Shown: positions 31,830 through 40,872, numbered from the stretch's first letter. The stretch is 64,000 bases of DNA from Orlajensenia sp037404875 (GCF_037404875.1 NZ_JBBELO010000017.1:103067-167066); one strand, 5' to 3'. Program-made: numbers and translations. Notes: generated by a model from the letters alone, not told the origin.

Positions 31830-33262
31830 GACCGACACGGATGCTGGCCCCCGCGGTTGCAGCGGGGCTCGTCGTCGCGGTCTCCGGCGGCGTCGGAGCG
31901 AGTGTCGCCGAGCCGGGGTCGCCGGGAACGATGGCCGCCCCGCGGCTCGTGCTCTATGAGGGATTCGAGAATGCCCCGCCGACCACGGCGACCTTCGTGC
32001 AGACCATCGACGACTATCCCGACAGCGCCGCTCCGACCGTTCCCGGCTACGTGGGAGCCACCGGCCAGACCTACGACGCCGATCCGGGCTGGAACGGCGA
32101 GTTCTGCGATGGCTTGATCGTGACGGCGCAGGATCCGACGCCGCATCCCGACGTTCCGCAGGCTGCGGACTGCAGCGGGGCGGGATGGAGCGACAGCCTC
32201 GACCTGGCCGAGACGCTCGGGCTGTGGGCGGCCGACCCTGACTATCCCTACCCCGGCCTCGTGGGCCGCGATCCGCTGACGAATCACGTGGTGACCGCGT
32301 ACACCGAGGGCGACCCGCCTCCCGGGGTCATGGTGTCGACGAGCGTCGCCGCGACCCCCGGACACTTCTACTCGGCGTCGATCGACGTCGCGCAGGCGAA
32401 CTGCTGGACGGAGAACCCCGTCGACCTCAGCGTGGCCATCAGCGATGGATCCGGCGCGGCCGCGGAGGTCTTCGCCGGCCCGATCGCGGCCTGCGACCTG
32501 CCCGTGCATCAGTTGAACGGCGACAATGTCGGCACCTTCGTCGGCCGGCAGGGGGTGCTCATCGCCGGTGACGACCTCACGCTCGCCGTCCGCAACGAGC
32601 TCGGCGGAGGAGGCGGGAACGACAACGCGATCGACAATCTCGCCCTGATCGACATCACGCCCCAACTCGACGTCACGATCGCCCCGCCCCCCTCCGGTGA
32701 CGCGTATCCCGCCGGTTCAGCCGCTCGGCTGACCTTCACGGTGACGAACACGTATCTGGCGGGCTTCCCGGCGGTGCCGTCGGGGCCCAAGCCGGGGTTC
32801 TCCTTCTCCGCATCACTGCCGGCCCGACTGGTCGCCGCTGCCGACCCCCGGGCGAGCACGGACTGCGACTCCGCCGCGGTGAATGCCGCCGGCCCAACGG
32901 TCTCGGTCACCGCGAGCCTGCTCGGAACGGATGTCGCCTGCACGGTCTCGCTCGACGTCACGAGCTCCACCAGCGGAACCTATGTTCTCGACCCCGCGGC
33001 GGTCACGACGTTCGGTGTGCTCGCCCCAAGCGCGGCATCCGTCACGTTCGCCGCAGTTCCCGCACCTCCCGCGCCTCCCGCCGGTGGTGGGGGCAGCCGC
33101 ACCGGAACCCCGGGCGGCTTGGCCGCTACAGGCAGCGATCCCGCAGCCGCTGTTTTCGCTGCCACCCTCATCGCCCTCGCCGGGATGGCGACACTCGCGC
33201 TGCGGGGCGGATCGGGCCGTCGCGAGATGCGCCGGAGCCCATCGGAGCCGCGACTACGCTGA
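31826..33262 (+). CDS. Secreted, sortase-anchored surface protein (LAATG signal)
   Basis: A 478-residue exported protein is predicted. Residues 1-29 form a signal peptide (MRPTRMLAPAVAAGLVVAVS, then GGVGASVAEPG). The first half resembles a carbohydrate-binding or jelly-roll domain found in actinobacterial surface proteins (LYEGFENAPPTTATFVQT; ASIDVAQANCW). A DUF11-like beta domain follows (RLTFTVTNTYLAG), then a Pro/Gly linker, LAATG at 432-436, a hydrophobic helix and a basic tail. LAxTG is the class-E sortase motif of high-GC Gram-positives. It starts by ATGA overlap with malate dehydrogenase, an odd partner; translational coupling may explain it. Ligand unknown. Confidence 0.85.
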   Translation: MRPTRMLAPAVAAGLVVAVSGGVGASVAEPGSPGTMAAPRLVLYEGFENAPPTTATFVQTIDDYPDSAAPTVPGYVGATGQTYDADPGWNGEFCDGLIVTAQDPTPHPDVPQAADCSGAGWSDSLDLAETLGLWAADPDYPYPGLVGRDPLTNHVVTAYTEGDPPPGVMVSTSVAATPGHFYSASIDVAQANCWTENPVDLSVAISDGSGAAAEVFAGPIAACDLPVHQLNGDNVGTFVGRQGVLIAGDDLTLAVRNELGGGGGNDNAIDNLALIDITPQLDVTIAPPPSGDAYPAGSAARLTFTVTNTYLAGFPAVPSGPKPGFSFSASLPARLVAAADPRASTDCDSAAVNAAGPTVSVTASLLGTDVACTVSLDVTSSTSGTYVLDPAAVTTFGVLAPSAASVTFAAVPAPPAPPAGGGGSRTGTPGGLAATGSDPAAAVFAATLIALAGMATLALRGGSGRREMRRSPSEPRLR

Positions 33263-33266
33263 GAGC

Positions 33267-33440
33267 ATGGCCGAAACCCCCACGCCGCAGGCGCGACGCA
33301 AGCAGATTCTCGTCGGCGTCGTGATCGGCCTCATCATCGGCCTCGTGATCAGCCTGATATCGGGATTCTGGCTGTGGCTCGCGGCCGGCGCCGCGTTCGG
33401 ACTCGCGACGGGCGCCATCATGAAGCCGCCCGCGGAGTAA
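33267..33440 (+). CDS. Small membrane protein, 57 residues
   Basis: Begins MAETPTPQARRKQILVGVV with two adjacent hydrophobic segments (VGVVIGLIIGLVISLISGFW and LWLAAGAAFGLATGAIM) and ends KPPAE. The GLIIGL/GAAFGLATGA glycine-rich helices resemble small Microbacteriaceae membrane proteins of unknown function; a related pattern occurs in the 46830 gene. It lies 4 bp after the surface protein gene and could be the last gene of the mdh operon, although GAGAGC is only 2-6 nt from the ATG. Confidence 0.65.
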   Translation: MAETPTPQARRKQILVGVVIGLIIGLVISLISGFWLWLAAGAAFGLATGAIMKPPAE

Positions 33441-33464
33441 CCCCGCGTCAGCGGAAGGCGCGGC

Positions 33465-34211
33465 TCAGACGTCGAAGGCCCGAGGGTTGCGCGTGCGCGC
33501 CTCCGCCGGAAGCGCGCGCACCTCGCGGTGCAGCCGCTCCATCGTGGCGTCGAGCTGTGCGGCGGTCTCCGCGGCATCCGTCAGCCCGTCGATGAGGTGC
33601 TGCGGAACCTGCGTGTCGTACTTGTAGTACGTCTTGTGCTCCAGGCTCGCCCAGAAGTCCATGGCGATCGTACGGAACTGCACCTCGACGCGCACGGACT
33701 CGGGGCCGCCGGAGAGGAAGACGGGGACCTCGATGATGACGTGCAGGCTGCGGTAGCCGTTCGGCTTGGGTTGCGCGATGTAGTCCTTCACCTCGATGAC
33801 GCTCACGTCGCGCTGCGAGGTGAGCAGTTCGACGATGCGATAGACGTCGCTGATGAAGCTGCAGGTGACCCGCACCCCGGCGATGTCGGAGATGCCGGCC
33901 TTGATTGCGTCGAAGCTCGGTGCGATGCCCTTTCGCGCCGCCTTCTCGAGGATGCCCTCCATGGACTTCAGGCGGCATCCGATGTTCTCGATGGGATTGT
34001 GGCCGTCGACGAGGCTGAACTCCTCGCGGAGGATGGTCAGCTTCGTCTCGATCTCGTCCATGCCGAACTTGTAGCGCATGAGGAAGCGGTCGAAGTCCGT
34101 GCGCAGCCGGGCCAGGTCGGCCATCGTGTCGCCGTCCATCGCCTCGAACAGCCGTGCGGCGTTCGGCGTGAGGAGCGGGTGTACGGATGCCTCGGTGCTG
34201 GTGTCGACCAC
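33465..34211 (-). CDS. Small alarmone synthetase, GTP pyrophosphokinase (YjbM/YwaC type)
   Basis: About 248 residues are predicted if GTG 34211 is the start; a frame extends 36 codons further but looks non-coding. It has only the RelA/SpoT synthetase fold: CRLKSMEGILEKAARKGI, DIAGVRVTCSFISDVYRI, the loop VIEVKDYIAQPKPNGYRSLH and VEVQFRTIAMDFWASLEHK. No hydrolase HD domain or TGS/ACT is present. It transfers pyrophosphate from ATP to GDP or GTP, making (p)ppGpp under stress. No strong ribosome site was seen; GATACC 10 nt upstream of the GTG could be a -10 box for a leaderless transcript. Convergent with the small membrane protein gene. Confidence 0.9.
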   Translation of the reverse strand: MVDTSTEASVHPLLTPNAARLFEAMDGDTMADLARLRTDFDRFLMRYKFGMDEIETKLTILREEFSLVDGHNPIENIGCRLKSMEGILEKAARKGIAPSFDAIKAGISDIAGVRVTCSFISDVYRIVELLTSQRDVSVIEVKDYIAQPKPNGYRSLHVIIEVPVFLSGGPESVRVEVQFRTIAMDFWASLEHKTYYKYDTQVPQHLIDGLTDAAETAAQLDATMERLHREVRALPAEARTRNPRAFDV

Positions 34212-34306
34212 GTCTCGACGGTATCGGCGCAGCCTTGGGAGCCGATGTGAGATCACCACGAGGCGCACAGGCGAGCGCTCGCGGCCGGTTCGCGCTGAGC
34301 AGACGG

Positions 34307-34339
34307 AAGCGGGCGGCATCCTCGAGATGCCGCCCGCTT
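34307..34339. terminator. Strong hairpin downstream of acyl-CoA oxidase
   Basis: AAGCGGGCGGCATC-CTCGA-GATGCCGCCCGCTT is a perfect 14-bp stem, 13 bp beyond the stop of the minus-strand acyl-CoA oxidase. No long T-run follows, but stem stability is high. It should insulate the oxidase from the alarmone synthetase gene further left on the same strand. Confidence 0.75.
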
Positions 34340-34352
34340 GCCGGGATGCGCC

Positions 34353-36491
34353 TTACCTCTTCTTCTTCTTCTTCACCAGCGTCTTCTCATCGACCGGGGC
34401 GTCTCCGGATGCACGCAGCGCCGCGTAGTACGCGCGCGCCTCGTCCTGGCGCTCCTGCTCGGCGCCGCTCGCGATGCTCGCGCGCAGGTGCTCGGGCTTG
34501 TAGCCGAAGGCGTCGACGAGGTCGAGAGCGTGGGGGCGCAGGCGGGTGATGAGCCGGTCGACGTAAGCCGTCACGGCCTGCGCGCGCTTCGGCGAGAGGC
34601 GCCCGTTCATGAGATACCACGCGAGGTGCTTCTCGATGAGACCGAGGCCGAACAGGTCGCGCAGCCAGGTGAGCACCTGCTTGGTGCCGGCATCCGTGGT
34701 GCGATCGACGGCACGCGTGAACGCCTCCCACTGCAGCAGCTCGCCGTGGGCCCGGGCGGCCTCGATCAGCTCGTTCTGCTGGGAGTTGAACAGGTCGGCC
34801 GCGGCCTTCTTCGAGAGCTTTCGGCTCTCACGCAGCCGGCCGCCGATGCCGGCGACCATGGATTCGACTCTGTCGGTCAGCAGCTCGCGCTGCGTGGCAG
34901 CGGTGCGGAGCCCGGCGACGGAACGGGCGGTCGATCCGAAGTCCGCGATCGTCTGCCCGAGGCTGCGCAGCCCCGTGCCGTGGTAGGCCCGGCTCGCGGT
35001 CTGCGTGACGACGTAGCGGGCCAGTGCCCCCGCATCCGCGTTGGCGAACTGCTTGGAGTAGTCGGTGAGCAGGCGCTTTGCCACGAGCTGGAGCAGCACG
35101 TTGTTGTCGCCCTCGAAGGTGACGTACACGTCGAGGTCCTGACGCAGGCCGACGAAGCGGTTCTCGGCGAGGAAACCGGCCCCGCCGCAGGCCTCCCGCG
35201 ACTCCTGCAGGGTGTCGAGCGCGTGCCACGTCGAGAGCGGCTTGAGCGCGGCGGCGAGCGTCTCGAGGTCTTGGCGGTCATCGTCGGTATCGGCCGCGCC
35301 GCTGAAGACGGCGTCGAACTTCTGCAGGAACTCATCGTGCGCGAAGGTCTGCGCGTAGGTCGTGGCCAGGCGCGGCAGAAGACGGCGCTGGTGGCGCTGG
35401 TAGTCCAGCAGCACCTCTTCGTCGGTGTCGCTGGATGCGGTGAACTGGCGGCGCTGGCTGGCGTAGGTGAGGGCGATCGTCAGGGCGATCGCGGATGCCT
35501 GGGTGGCCGCGCCGTCGAGGGAGACGCGACCCTGCACGAGGGTGCCGAGCATCGTGAAGAAGCGGCGGCCGGGGCTCGCGATCGGGCTCGAGTAGGTGCC
35601 GTCCTCGGCCACGTCGCCGTAGCGGTTCAGCAGGTTGACGCGGGGAACGCGCACGTTGGTGAAGTGCAGCCGGCCGTTGTCGATGCCGTTGAGGCCGCCC
35701 TTCAAGCCGTCGTCCTCACCTCCGATGCCCTTGAGGAAGCCGCCCTTCGCGTTGCGGATGGGCACGTAGAACGCGTGCACGCCGTGGTTGACGCCCTTGG
35801 TGATGAGCTGCGCGAACACGACGGCAGCGGTACCGTGCACGGCCGCATTGCCGAGGTAGTCCTTCCACGCCCCGCGGAACGGGGTGTTGATCACGAACTG
35901 CTGCTTGACCTCGTCGTAGGTGGCCGTCGTGGCGATGGAGGCGACATCCGACCCGTGGCCGGTCTCGGTCATGGCGAAGGCGCCGGGCACCTTGAGGCTC
36001 ATGGTGTCGGGCAGGAAGGTCTCGTGGTGGTAGTCGGTGCCCAGGTGCAGGATGGCGGCTGCGAAGAGCCCCCACTGCACGCCCGACTTGATCTGCAGGC
36101 TCGGGTCGGCGGTGACGAGTTCCTCGAAGGCGGCGATGTTTCCGCCGTGATCGTCCATCCCGCCGAGGTGCGTCGGGAAGGCGCGGTGCACCTGGCCGTT
36201 CTGCACGAGCAGCTTGAGCTGCTCGAAGACGCGTTCGCGGTGCTCCTCCTTGCTCTGCCCCTCGATGCGCTGCATCCGCGGGTCGGCGGTCAGTTCGCGG
36301 GCGGCGAGGCGCACATCCGGCCACGTGCCGAGCAGCTGGCGGCTCAGCGCCTGCACGTCCACCCGCGGCGCTCCGGCCTGGCCGGGAACGGTGATCGGAC
36401 CCGTGTCGGTGAGCGGTGCTGCGGCGGTCGCGGTGGGCCGTCGGGCCTCGGCGGGCTCGTCGGTGTGGGAGCGAACTGCAGTGTCTACCAT
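34353..36491 (-). CDS. Acyl-CoA oxidase
   Basis: The 712-residue length is typical of acyl-CoA oxidases, larger than dehydrogenases. FAD and acyl-CoA dehydrogenase fold signatures include FAMTETGHGSDVASIATTAT, RLHFTNVRVPRVNLLNRYGD, LVQGRVSLDGAATQASAIAL, YASQRRQFTA, and CGGAGFLAENRF then YVTFEGDNNVLLQLVAKRLL. The enzyme oxidises acyl-CoA to trans-2-enoyl-CoA, passing electrons to O2. The protein ends in an all-basic tail (KKTLVKKKKKR), unusual and possibly for membrane or nucleic-acid contact. It stands alone between a terminator hairpin and a 63-nt palindrome. Confidence 0.92.
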   Translation of the reverse strand: MVDTAVRSHTDEPAEARRPTATAAAPLTDTGPITVPGQAGAPRVDVQALSRQLLGTWPDVRLAARELTADPRMQRIEGQSKEEHRERVFEQLKLLVQNGQVHRAFPTHLGGMDDHGGNIAAFEELVTADPSLQIKSGVQWGLFAAAILHLGTDYHHETFLPDTMSLKVPGAFAMTETGHGSDVASIATTATYDEVKQQFVINTPFRGAWKDYLGNAAVHGTAAVVFAQLITKGVNHGVHAFYVPIRNAKGGFLKGIGGEDDGLKGGLNGIDNGRLHFTNVRVPRVNLLNRYGDVAEDGTYSSPIASPGRRFFTMLGTLVQGRVSLDGAATQASAIALTIALTYASQRRQFTASSDTDEEVLLDYQRHQRRLLPRLATTYAQTFAHDEFLQKFDAVFSGAADTDDDRQDLETLAAALKPLSTWHALDTLQESREACGGAGFLAENRFVGLRQDLDVYVTFEGDNNVLLQLVAKRLLTDYSKQFANADAGALARYVVTQTASRAYHGTGLRSLGQTIADFGSTARSVAGLRTAATQRELLTDRVESMVAGIGGRLRESRKLSKKAAADLFNSQQNELIEAARAHGELLQWEAFTRAVDRTTDAGTKQVLTWLRDLFGLGLIEKHLAWYLMNGRLSPKRAQAVTAYVDRLITRLRPHALDLVDAFGYKPEHLRASIASGAEQERQDEARAYYAALRASGDAPVDEKTLVKKKKKR

Positions 36492-36692
36492 CGATGGTCC
36501 TCACTCGTGCATTGCGAAATCCCCTCCACGGTACGAGCGCCGCGGCCGCGAGTGAAACGGGGGGTGCCGCGGCTACAAATGCCGGGCGGATGCGGTGGCG
36601 TGCTGTTGTGGCATCCGACAAAGGGCACCGCATCCGGTTGTCGATCTCCGCTGGCACCGCGGCTCGCGCTGCGCCCGACGCGCGACACGGTC

Positions 36693-36755
36693 TTGCGCCA
36701 CTTCGGCGGCCGTTGCGCCAGTCGTTCTGGCGCAGGGGCACTCCAAGTGGCGCAA
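36693..36755. repeat. 63-nt nested palindrome, copy 1
   Basis: TTGCGCCACTT (left end) pairs with AAGTGGCGCAA (right end), and inner GTTGCGCCAG pairs with CTGGCGCA. Each half holds two direct copies of TTGCGCCA or TGGCGCAA. The element begins 36 bp beyond the stop of the minus-strand gene at 36791. Other copies: 37309, 43189 and 47183. Confidence 0.85.
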
Positions 36756-36790
36756 CGGTGAAGGAGAGGAGGGCGCGGTTGCGTGGGCGG

Positions 36791-37192
36791 TCAGCCGCGG
36801 AAGAAGGATGCGGCGCGGCCGGTCCACAGCAGCAGGATCACGACGAGCGCGATCAGGCCGGTCAGGACCGAGCTGAGGAACTGCGCTGGGGCGGCGAAGG
36901 CCAGGAAGACGGCGCTGAGCAGCGTGAGCACCTCGATCACGGTAACGACGGTGCGCGCGCCCCGGCTTCCGCGCAGCAGGCCGCGGGCCACGACGATGAT
37001 GATGAGGCCGAGAAGGATGGACACGATCGCACTCGTGATGAGACCGGCCGGCCCGCCGAAGGGATCCGCGGCACCCTCGACGCCCTGGGCGATGAGCAGC
37101 AGCACGCCGCCGAGAACGTCGAGCGCACCCTGGATCCAGATGAGCACCGCGATGAACGTGACGCCGCCCGGGCGTGTGTTGACTCCACTCAC
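36791..37192 (-). CDS. Four-helix integral membrane protein, unknown function
   Basis: The product has 133 residues with four predicted membrane helices: GVTFIAVLIWIQGALDVLGG then VLLLIAQG, GLITSAIVSILLGLIIIVVA, TVVTVIEVLTLLSAVFLAF and FLSSVLTGLIALVVILLLW. The pattern (short polar N-terminus, W-I-Q-G in helix 1, R-G-S-R-G-A-R-T loop) recurs in small actinobacterial membrane proteins without assigned function. It is flanked on both sides by 63-nt palindromes. No operon partner is evident. Confidence 0.75.
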   Translation of the reverse strand: MSGVNTRPGGVTFIAVLIWIQGALDVLGGVLLLIAQGVEGAADPFGGPAGLITSAIVSILLGLIIIVVARGLLRGSRGARTVVTVIEVLTLLSAVFLAFAAPAQFLSSVLTGLIALVVILLLWTGRAASFFRG

Positions 37193-37308
37193 AGGTGTTC
37201 TCCTCGCCTCAGGGGTGTGGCCCTCACGCTATCGGGACGGCGGGAGCTGCGGCTAGGGCGAGCGCGCAGCATCCGCTCCGCCTCGTGCGCCGCCGCGGCC
37301 GGCGCCTG

Positions 37309-37371
37309 TTGCGCCAGTTGCGCGGCCGCTGCGCCAGATCTTCTGGCGCAACGGCCGTGCAAGTGGAGCAA
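37309..37371. repeat. 63-nt nested palindrome, copy 2
   Basis: TTGCGCCAGTT ... AAGTGGAGCAA with inner CTGCGCCAG-ATCTT-CTGGCGCAA. Outer arms carry two mismatches relative to copy 1, inner stem intact. It starts 69 bp after the stop of the DrrB-type permease gene (minus strand). Confidence 0.85.
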
Positions 37372-37439
37372 CGGATGCGGCGCCGGGCCCAGTGGGGCGG
37401 AGGTGCGACGGAAGGGAGGGGCCGCCGCATCCGTTGCGG

Positions 37440-38270
37440 TCAGGCGCTGCGCTGGTAGGTGCGGAAGGCGCGCGTGGCCACCCAGGCGAGCACGGCCGTG
37501 AACAGCGCGAGGTAGCCGAGGTGCAGCCAGACCGACGCCCAGTCGGGATCGGCCGAGAGCAGCGCCTCGCGCCCGGCGACCACCGCCCACTCGAACGGGT
37601 TGAAGGCGGCAACGTTGGCCACCCAGTCCGCCGAGAGCTTCAGGTCCATGAGGGCGGAACTGAGGAACATCAGCGGAATCGTGATGAGCTGCGAGAGCCC
37701 GATGAGCACGGTCTGGTTGCGGGCGAGCAGCGCAGCGGCGTTCGAGAGCGCCGAGAAGGCGGCCGTGAGCAGCATGGCAGCGAGCAGCAGCACGAGGATG
37801 CCGGTGAAGCCGCCGTCGAACCGTGCGCCGAGCAACCACGCGACGCCGATGACGATGAGCGACTGAACCAGCGTGAGGATCGCCTGGTAGACCAGCGTCG
37901 AGACCATCATGGCGCCGCGGTTGGTCGGCGAGGTGAGCAGGCGATCCATGACACCGCGATCCATGTCTTGGATGTAGCTCGTGCCCGCCCACGCGCTGCC
38001 GAACAGCGCCATCATCGCGACGATGCCCGGCGTGAGGAACTCGAGGTAGTTCGCGCCGCCCGAGAATCCGGGAATCTCGACCACGCTCTTGAAGAGCTGC
38101 CCGAACAGCAGCAGCCAGATGAGCGGCTGCACGAGGTTCATGACGATGAAGGCCGGGATGCGCACGGCAGCACGCAGGTGGCGCAGCGTGAGGTATGCGG
38201 TGTGGCGCAGGAAGGTGGGTCCGGCGACATCCGTCGTCGTGCGAACCGGGGTGGCGAGAGCCGTGGTCAT
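37440..38270 (-). CDS. ABC-2 type permease (DrrB-like)
   Basis: A 276-residue integral membrane protein is predicted: six hydrophobic segments, beginning RHLRAAVRIPAFIVMNLVQP and LIWLLLFGQLF, with VAMMALFGSAWAGTSYIQDM, DRGVMDRLLTSPTNRGAMM and LITIPLMFLSSALMDLK. The ERGxMExLLxSP-like cytoplasmic loop is diagnostic of the DrrB/NodJ family. It is translated by ATGA overlap after the ATPase gene and forms the membrane half of an exporter for hydrophobic drugs or lipids. Cargo unknown. Confidence 0.92.
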   Translation of the reverse strand: MTTALATPVRTTTDVAGPTFLRHTAYLTLRHLRAAVRIPAFIVMNLVQPLIWLLLFGQLFKSVVEIPGFSGGANYLEFLTPGIVAMMALFGSAWAGTSYIQDMDRGVMDRLLTSPTNRGAMMVSTLVYQAILTLVQSLIVIGVAWLLGARFDGGFTGILVLLLAAMLLTAAFSALSNAAALLARNQTVLIGLSQLITIPLMFLSSALMDLKLSADWVANVAAFNPFEWAVVAGREALLSADPDWASVWLHLGYLALFTAVLAWVATRAFRTYQRSA

Positions 38271-39283
38271 GATGCGACCTCCTCGAGGGATGCGGAGCCG
38301 GCGCTGTGCGCTGAGGCGAAGGAATGCCCGGTGTGGGCGAGGTAGACGTCGTCGAGGCTGGGCCGGGCAACGGTGGCGGAGGCGACGGACAGGCCGGCGC
38401 CGTCGAGCAGGGTGAGGGCGATCGGCAGGGCCGCTCCCCCGGCATCCGCACGGGCGCGCAGGATGCGGCCGTCGACGGCGATCTCGCGCAGTTCGCGGAT
38501 GCGGCCCACCACGGCGAGCGCCTCGGAGATGCGACCCGCGTCATGCAGCTCGAGCACGACGGCGTCGCCGCGCAGCCCGGCCTTCAGCTCCTCGGGCGTG
38601 CCCTCGGCGACGACCCGGCCATGATCGACGATCGCGAGGCGATCCGCGAGCCGGTCCGCCTCCTCGAGGTAGTGCGTCGTCAGCAGCACGGTCATGTGCT
38701 CCTGGGCGGCCATCCGCTCGATCTCGAACCACATCTCGGCGCGCGCCTCGGGATCCAGGCCGGTGGTCGGCTCATCGAGGAAGAGCACCGAGGGGGTGTG
38801 CATGAGGCCGATGGCCACGTCGAGCTTGCGCACCATGCCGCCCGAGTACGTCTTCACCTGCCGGCCGGCAGCTGCGGTGAGGGCGAACCGTTCCAGCAAC
38901 TCGTCGGCACGGATGCCGGCGTCACGCGTCGCCATGCCCTGCAGCTGGCCGGCGAGTACGAGGTTCTCGCGCCCCGTGTCCATCGGGTCGGAGACCTGCT
39001 TCTGTGCGACGAAGCCGATCGAGCGGCGCACCCGCGCGGAATCCCGCACATCGACCCCGGCGACATAGGCCTCGCCGGAGTCGGCCTGGGCCAACGTGGA
39101 GAGGATCTTCACGGTGGTCGATTTGCCGGCCCCGTTGGGTCCGAGCAGGCCGAAGACGGTGCCCACCCGCGCCGAGAAGCTCAGCCCGTCGAGGGCGGTG
39201 AGGCGCGGCTTGCCGCGGCCTGCCGGATAGGTCTTGACGAGGTTCCTGGCTTCGAGCGCCAGCCCCGGTGTCGCTGCAGTCAT
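38267..39283 (-). CDS. ABC transporter ATP-binding protein (DrrA-like)
   Basis: This 338-residue ATPase has Walker A LLGPNGAGKSTT, signature TYSGGMVRKLDVAIGL, Walker B VLFLDEPTTGLDPEAR, and switch LLTTHYLEEADRLADR, plus a C-terminal domain of about 100 residues typical of daunorubicin-resistance ATPases. AAGGAG lies 7 nt before the ATG. It powers the overlapping permease. The PadR gene further upstream on the same strand often controls such exporters; a 250-bp gap separates them. No -35/-10 pair could be called with confidence in that gap. Confidence 0.93.
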   Translation of the reverse strand: MTAATPGLALEARNLVKTYPAGRGKPRLTALDGLSFSARVGTVFGLLGPNGAGKSTTVKILSTLAQADSGEAYVAGVDVRDSARVRRSIGFVAQKQVSDPMDTGRENLVLAGQLQGMATRDAGIRADELLERFALTAAAGRQVKTYSGGMVRKLDVAIGLMHTPSVLFLDEPTTGLDPEARAEMWFEIERMAAQEHMTVLLTTHYLEEADRLADRLAIVDHGRVVAEGTPEELKAGLRGDAVVLELHDAGRISEALAVVGRIRELREIAVDGRILRARADAGGAALPIALTLLDGAGLSVASATVARPSLDDVYLAHTGHSFASAHSAGSASLEEVAS

Positions 39284-39533
39284 GCTGCACTCCTTGATCG
39301 ATTCGGAGTCGTCGCAGCAGTCGCCGGTAAACTGGCGGCACGCACTGGTTGACGGATTCGGCTCACGCTGAACGACTCGGTTGCGAGGCGGTTCGGATGT
39401 TGCCGCATCCGGATCGCCGCTTTCTTTGTTCTTCTGTTGTCACGGGATGACCGCTCCCGCGGGCGGTGTCTGTGGTGGCGTTCGCGGCGTCTGTCGGGAC
39501 CCCGCACCTGTTGCCGTCGGTGCCGGTTCGGTC

Positions 39534-40460
39534 TCAGTGCTTCTTCGGCCCGAACAGCATCCGGGCCAGCAGCAGCATCATGGCCGCGAAGCCGCCGAGC
39601 AGCGCGAGCCAGGACCACAGCCAGCCGATGGTGAAGCCGAGCACGATGAAGACGGCGAAGGCCACGATCCAGATGACCACCGTGTAGATGCCGAACCGCG
39701 CGGCCGTCTCGGGCTCCTCCTCGAAGCGGTTGCCGACGTTCCACTCCTGCTGGGCGGCCCGCACCCACGCCTTGTGGCGATTGGTCTGGGTGGCTCCGAG
39801 GAACGAGAACAGCACGATGCCCGGCACCACGCCCAGCCCCGCGAACAGGAGGCCCCACAGCGGCAGGGTTGCGAGCGCGACGAGGCCGCCGAAGCCGAGA
39901 CCATGGAGGGTGAGGAACGACGCGACCCCGTAGCCGACGGCGCGACGCACCGGCATCGGGTGGTTCGTCGTCGTCTCCTGGGTGAGCGCGTCGCCGACGA
40001 TCCACCCGATGCCGACGCAACCCAGTCCCAGTAGCGCGATGATGGCGCCGATCGGAAGGTTCAGCACGCCGGTCGCGCCGAGCGCGGCGAGCAGAAGCCC
40101 TGCCGCGGCGACGAGGGATGCGACGACGATACCCACGACGAATCCCGGCTTCGGCCGCACTCGGCCCAGCCGGAACGCCGCGTTCTGCGCGGGCATCGGG
40201 CCACCGGATGCGTTCGGCCCGACCGCGAGCGATTCGGCGACGAGTTCACGCACGTCGCCCAGCTCCGCGATCGCCTGGCGGGCGGCATCCGACGGGGTCG
40301 CGCCGGCGGCCTCGAGGTCGGCGACACGGGAGAGGAGGTTGGCGCGCACCTCTTCCTTGAGGTCTTGGGCGTCGGGGGTCATGCCGACGCCGAGGAAGGC
40401 CTCGTCGAGCAGGCGGTGGATGTCGCCGCCCGCCGGGCGGGGAGCGGTGGGGTCAGCCAT
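39534..40460 (-). CDS. Membrane protein with N-terminal permease-prefix (HAAS-like) domain
   Basis: At 308 residues, the first 90 are soluble and helical (IHRLLDEAFLGVGMTPDAQD; ATPSDAARQAIAELGDVREL), the HAAS/permease-prefix pattern that usually neighbours PadR regulators. Six membrane helices follow, among them FVVGIVVASLVAAAGLLLAA and IGAIIALLGLGCVGIGWIVG. It overlaps the PadR gene by 8 bp. In such pairs PadR controls the membrane protein, which may contact the regulator or envelope stress machinery. Function unproven. Confidence 0.85.
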   Translation of the reverse strand: MADPTAPRPAGGDIHRLLDEAFLGVGMTPDAQDLKEEVRANLLSRVADLEAAGATPSDAARQAIAELGDVRELVAESLAVGPNASGGPMPAQNAAFRLGRVRPKPGFVVGIVVASLVAAAGLLLAALGATGVLNLPIGAIIALLGLGCVGIGWIVGDALTQETTTNHPMPVRRAVGYGVASFLTLHGLGFGGLVALATLPLWGLLFAGLGVVPGIVLFSFLGATQTNRHKAWVRAAQQEWNVGNRFEEEPETAARFGIYTVVIWIVAFAVFIVLGFTIGWLWSWLALLGGFAAMMLLLARMLFGPKKH

Positions 40461-40833
40461 TGTTCGTGTCCTTCACGTCGAGCAGGGAGTCGATGATGCG
40501 TCGCGTCGCGACCCAGGCCGAGACGTTGCCCGAGTAGACGGCGCGGCCGGCGTCGGTGATGCGGTAGTACTTGCGGCGACCGCCCTGGGTCTCATCCCCC
40601 CAGTACGACTCGACGAGGCCGTCTTTCTCGAGGCGGCGATAGGTCGCGTAGAGCGTCGCCTCCTTGATCTCGTGCTTACCGCCGGTTGCGTCGCGAATGG
40701 CCTTGTAGATCTCGAAGCCGTAGCGGTCGGCCCGGCGCAGGATGCCGAGCACGATCGTGTCGGTGTGCCCGCGCAGCAGGTCGGCCGCGAAGGCGCCGCT
40801 CTCTGCTGCGGCCGCGGCGTCCGGAATGTTCAT
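40453..40833 (-). CDS. PadR-family transcriptional regulator
   Basis: The 126-residue protein has the PadR winged helix: HTDTIVLGILRRADRYGFEI, IYKAIRD, IKEATLYATYRRLEKDGLVE, then YWGDETQGGRRKYYRIT, with a C-terminal dimer helix. It starts at ATG 40833 (a GTG precedes it directly). A promoter can be read on the minus strand: CTGACG (40872-40867) and TACAGT (40849-40844) with a 17-bp spacer, placing transcription start a few bases before the ATG. It is likely autorepressing and controls the overlapping membrane gene, perhaps also DrrAB. Confidence 0.92.
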   Translation of the reverse strand: MNIPDAAAAAESGAFAADLLRGHTDTIVLGILRRADRYGFEIYKAIRDATGGKHEIKEATLYATYRRLEKDGLVESYWGDETQGGRRKYYRITDAGRAVYSGNVSAWVATRRIIDSLLDVKDTNNG

Positions 40834-40843
40834 CACGACAAGT

Positions 40844-40872
40844 ACTGTATCACATCAACTACTACACGTCAG
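40844..40872 (-). promoter_or_regulatory. Predicted promoter of the PadR unit
   Basis: CTGACG, 17-bp spacer, TACAGT on the minus strand. The sequence around the -10 is AT-rich against a GC-rich background (GTTGATGTGATACAGTACTT). The expected start is within about 5 nt of the GTG/ATG pair, so the transcript is nearly leaderless. Confidence 0.55.

Noticed and set aside
34338..36761. 807-codon open frame on the plus strand
   Set aside because: Fully antisense to acyl-CoA oxidase; long only because of high GC at third positions.
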